A stretch of DNA of 64,000 nucleotides from Ferruginibacter sp. (lineage in GTDB: Bacteria > Bacteroidota > Bacteroidia > Chitinophagales > Chitinophagaceae): positions 62,001 through 126,000 of the forward strand of contig JAHBTO010000001.1 in NCBI GenBank assembly GCA_019638525.1. Reading direction: 5' to 3'. A model generated the notes under the pieces. It had not been told where the DNA came from, did no database searches, and saw only the letters and a program-made list of their open reading frames with translations. This document shows, piece after piece, positions 61,977 through 64,000 of this stretch (position 1 is its first letter; every line of letters starts with the position of its first letter). The position numbers were made by a program, and so were the translations under genes.

Positions 61977-62810
61977 TCAATAATCACCCAGGGTTTCGGG
62001 CAACTGGGCTAATGCTTTTTGTAATTGCTCATCATTAGGGGCAATACCGTGCCATTCGTGAGTGCCTTCCATAAAATCAACACCTTTGCCCATTACTGTT
62101 TCCATAATGATTACAATGGGTTTACCTTTTCCTAAGTACGATTTTGCATTGTTAAATCCTGCAATTACCGCATCCATATCGTTACCATTCATCTCCAACA
62201 CCTGCCAGTTAAATGCCTCAAACTTAGCTTTTAGGCTACTTAGGCTCATTACCGATTTAGTTGTACCATCAATTTGCTGGCCATTACGGTCAATAGTAGC
62301 AATTAAATTATCTACGTTTTTATGTGCTGCAAACATAATTGCCTCCCAGTTTTGTCCTTCATCCAGCTCTCCATCTCCATGTAATGAATAAACAATATTA
62401 GGGTCGTTATTCATTTTTTTTGCCAGGGCAGCTCCAATTGCTACACTCATACCCTGCCCTAACGAGCCGCTTGCTACCCTTACACCGGGTAAATGTTCGT
62501 GTGTGGTTGGGTGGCCTTGCAACCTGCTGTTTATTTTTCTGAAAGTATTTAATTCTGAAATGGGAAAATATCCACTACGTGCCAGTGTGCTGTAAAATAC
62601 AGGTGAAATATGACCATTGCTTAAAAAGAAAACATCCTCTCCCTTACCATCCATATTAAAGCCCGGGTTACGTTTCATTATTTCAAAATAAAGAGCTGTA
62701 AAATATTCAGTACAACCTAAAGAGCCACCCGGATGGCCACTTTGAACCGCATGAACCATACGAACAATATCTCTGCGTATTTGAGTGGCTATATCTTTTA
62801 AATTATTCAT
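61977..62810 (-). CDS. Transketolase N-terminal subunit
   Basis: A 277-residue half-transketolase. The thiamine diphosphate-binding elements are SGHPGGSLG, the GDGELDEGQNWEA motif (GDG...N) and ATIDRNGQQIDG. The DPNIVYSLHGDG stretch is conserved. It needs the C-terminal subunit, the end of which is at 2-181. Only the N-terminal half is here; a plus-strand permease gene follows where the C-terminal half would be expected. A complete promoter lies about 70-100 bases upstream. Confidence 0.94.
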   Translation of the reverse strand: MNNLKDIATQIRRDIVRMVHAVQSGHPGGSLGCTEYFTALYFEIMKRNPGFNMDGKGEDVFFLSNGHISPVFYSTLARSGYFPISELNTFRKINSRLQGHPTTHEHLPGVRVASGSLGQGMSVAIGAALAKKMNNDPNIVYSLHGDGELDEGQNWEAIMFAAHKNVDNLIATIDRNGQQIDGTTKSVMSLSSLKAKFEAFNWQVLEMNGNDMDAVIAGFNNAKSYLGKGKPIVIIMETVMGKGVDFMEGTHEWHGIAPNDEQLQKALAQLPETLGDY

Positions 62811-62877
62811 TTTGTATGTATTAGCTGTTATTTTATTGTTGTTTATTTTTAAAATCCAATTTTATATATTAAAGTTG

Positions 62878-62908
62878 CAAACCTACTTTAAAACAAGCGC
62901 AATATCAA
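62878..62908 (-). promoter_or_regulatory. Promoter TTG-N20-TAGGTTTG for the transketolase gene
   Basis: On the minus strand TTG (62908-62906) and TAGGTTTG (62885-62878) are 20 bases apart, a close match to the Bacteroidota vegetative consensus. This is the best-formed promoter in the window. The leader would be about 60 bases. Confidence 0.65.
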
Positions 62909-63086
62909 AGTAAAAATTGAAGGATAATATAAAGGTTAATAATAAGTTTATAATTTTACCGTTATTATCGTACTTTTCTAAGGAATTTATATTGATGTAA
63001 CGGCCCGATTTTTGCCAACATCAATCAAATAAAACCAGGCATCTGTATATTTTTATTTTATGTTTTTATCCTCAAAACATATTTAA
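62909..63086. other. Intergenic region between transketolase and wecA-like genes
   Basis: The gap between the two divergent genes is about 316 bases. Apart from the promoter elements on either side it is AT-rich and has no supported gene or RNA. Confidence 0.4.
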
Positions 63087-63094
63087 TACTTTTG
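63087..63094 (+). promoter_or_regulatory. -7 promoter element (TACTTTTG) for the wecA-like gene
   Basis: A perfect TAnnTTTG match 32 bases before the ATG at 63127. The -33 element is weak. Confidence 0.55.
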
Positions 63095-63126
63095 CATTAT
63101 TAGAAGAGACTGATTAAATTAGAAGA

Positions 63127-64000
63127 ATGGACAATATTTTACTTAGTGCGACTCTTGCTTTTTTAATAACTTTTTTTGCCATTCCGGTAATAATACAGGT
63201 AGCAAAGGATAAAAAGCTTTTTGACGAACCCGATGAACGTAAAGTTCATAAAAATGTTATTCCTACTTTAGGTGGCCTTGGAATTTTTGCCGGCTTTATT
63301 ATAGCAACACTAATGGGTGTGCCTTCCGGAATCACTTCAGAACTTCAATATTTTGCTGCAGCAGCTACTGTTATTTTCTTTTTAGGCATCAAAGATGATA
63401 TCCTTATTTTATCGGCCAGTAAAAAATTTATAGGCCAATTAATAGCAGCAGGCATTATTATAAAATTTGGTGGCGTTCAAATAAGTAATATGCATGGTTT
63501 TTTGGGTATAAATGAAATACCGCATATTGCCAGTATTGTAATTTCTATTTTTACAATTATAGTTATCACCAATTCGTTTAACTTAATAGATGGAGTTGAT
63601 GGGCTTGCTGGTAGCCTGGGTTTACTAACTACACTTGTATTTGGGGTTTACTTTTTTTATGTAGGTCAGTTAACCTATGCAGTAATAGCCCTGGCTTTAT
63701 CTGGTAGTATTATTGGTTTTTTAATTTATAATTTTTCGCCTGCAAAAATATTTATGGGCGATACCGGCTCTCTCTTAATCGGGTTAATTAATTCTATTTT
63801 GGTAATCAAATTTATTAATGTAGCCGGCAACCCTGCTTCTAACCTTCCTATTGAAGCTGCACCGGCAATAGGTTTTTCTATTTTGATGATTCCTTTGTTT
63901 GATACACTTCGTGTATTTGGGCTTCGCATTCTTGACAGAAGATCTCCATTTAGCCCCGACAGGAACCATGTTCATCATTTTTTACTTGATCTGGGCCTTA
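63127..64000 (+). CDS. WecA/MraY-family undecaprenyl-phosphate sugar-1-phosphate transferase (partial)
   Basis: The first 291 codons of a gene that runs past the window end. It is a polytopic membrane enzyme (about nine segments visible) that joins a sugar-1-phosphate to undecaprenyl phosphate, starting glycan or O-antigen synthesis. Motifs: DERKVHKNVIPTLGG, the catalytic Asp pair in GIKDD, NSFNLIDGVDGLAG, the MGDTGSLLIG loop and the start of the HVHHFL motif. It is more like WecA/TagO than MraY. The true start is ATG 63127. The sugar cannot be told. Confidence 0.93.
   Translation, partial: MDNILLSATLAFLITFFAIPVIIQVAKDKKLFDEPDERKVHKNVIPTLGGLGIFAGFIIATLMGVPSGITSELQYFAAAATVIFFLGIKDDILILSASKKFIGQLIAAGIIIKFGGVQISNMHGFLGINEIPHIASIVISIFTIIVITNSFNLIDGVDGLAGSLGLLTTLVFGVYFFYVGQLTYAVIALALSGSIIGFLIYNFSPAKIFMGDTGSLLIGLINSILVIKFINVAGNPASNLPIEAAPAIGFSILMIPLFDTLRVFGLRILDRRSPFSPDRNHVHHFLLDLGL

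Noticed and set aside
1..64000. Defence system, phage, insertion sequence, or CRISPR array
   Set aside because: No transposase, integrase, Cas, restriction, toxin or phage structural motif was seen in any frame, and no regularly spaced repeats were found by eye.

Overview
The window looks like ordinary chromosome from a low-GC member of the Bacteroidota, most likely a Chitinophagaceae-type bacterium. This rests on gene content and signals, not on any database search: TAnnTTTG (-7) promoter elements before many genes, a GldH lipoprotein, a PorG/DUF6089 protein beside uppS-bamA-ompH-ompH, two proteins with type IX secretion (T9SS) C-terminal sorting domains, a split transketolase, BatD, and a short phosphatidylserine decarboxylase. 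I see no rRNA, tRNA, CRISPR array, insertion sequence, integrase or prophage gene.

Layout. 1-5.8 kb: end of the transketolase C-terminal subunit, a three-gene ECF sigma / membrane anti-sigma-like / periplasmic sensor-like operon, a histidine kinase-response regulator pair, and a convergent batD. 5.9-12.8 kb: SDR, YjjG-type HAD phosphatase, RNase Y, two small unknowns, gamma-carbonic anhydrase-like protein, and a patatin-barrel outer-membrane protein. 13-21.2 kb: class III aminotransferase, long-chain acyl-CoA ligase with a 2TM protein, TPR protein, DUF1015 with serC, and a Bax inhibitor-1 protein. 21.3-27.2 kb: pheS, hydroxybutyryl-CoA dehydrogenase with an epimerase, an exported CarboxypepD_reg protein, and an LpxD-like acyltransferase. 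27.2-39.7 kb: a candidate small RNA or attenuator, GNAT, yicC, gldH, porG-like, a large T9SS cargo protein, then uppS-bamA-ompH-ompH and murI (envelope assembly). 39.8-50.9 kb: rpmH-rnpA-yidD, superoxide dismutase, a CTD-only secreted protein, tadA, ALDH, glutathione peroxidase, trmO/dusB, CPBP protease-cdsA-psd, small exported peptides, rplS and tatA. 51-64 kb: gatA, lytic transglycosylase, pabB, an Asp/Lys low-complexity protein, purA, clpX, an MsbA-type ABC exporter, rbfA, a LolC/E-type permease, the transketolase N-terminal subunit, and a truncated WecA/MraY-family transferase.

Functional themes are outer-membrane and envelope biogenesis (BamA, two Skp-like chaperones, UppS, LpxD-like, LolE-like, MsbA-like, CdsA/Psd), T9SS and gliding (GldH, PorG-like, two CTD proteins), translation and RNA processing (pheS, rpmH, rplS, rnpA, rny, yicC, rbfA, gatA, trmO, dusB, tadA), and core metabolism. 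No defence island or obviously new multi-gene system is visible. The most interesting items are the promoter-hairpin-terminator unit at 27553-27660, a large T9SS protein sitting inside the porG-uppS-bamA neighbourhood, the triple-motif anti-sigma-like protein, a protein that is almost only a T9SS sorting domain, transketolase halves about 62 kb apart, and two genes (pheS, murI) whose promoter element ends only 4 nt before the start codon. Several starts were moved to an internal ATG, and a few genes appear to use TTG or GTG.
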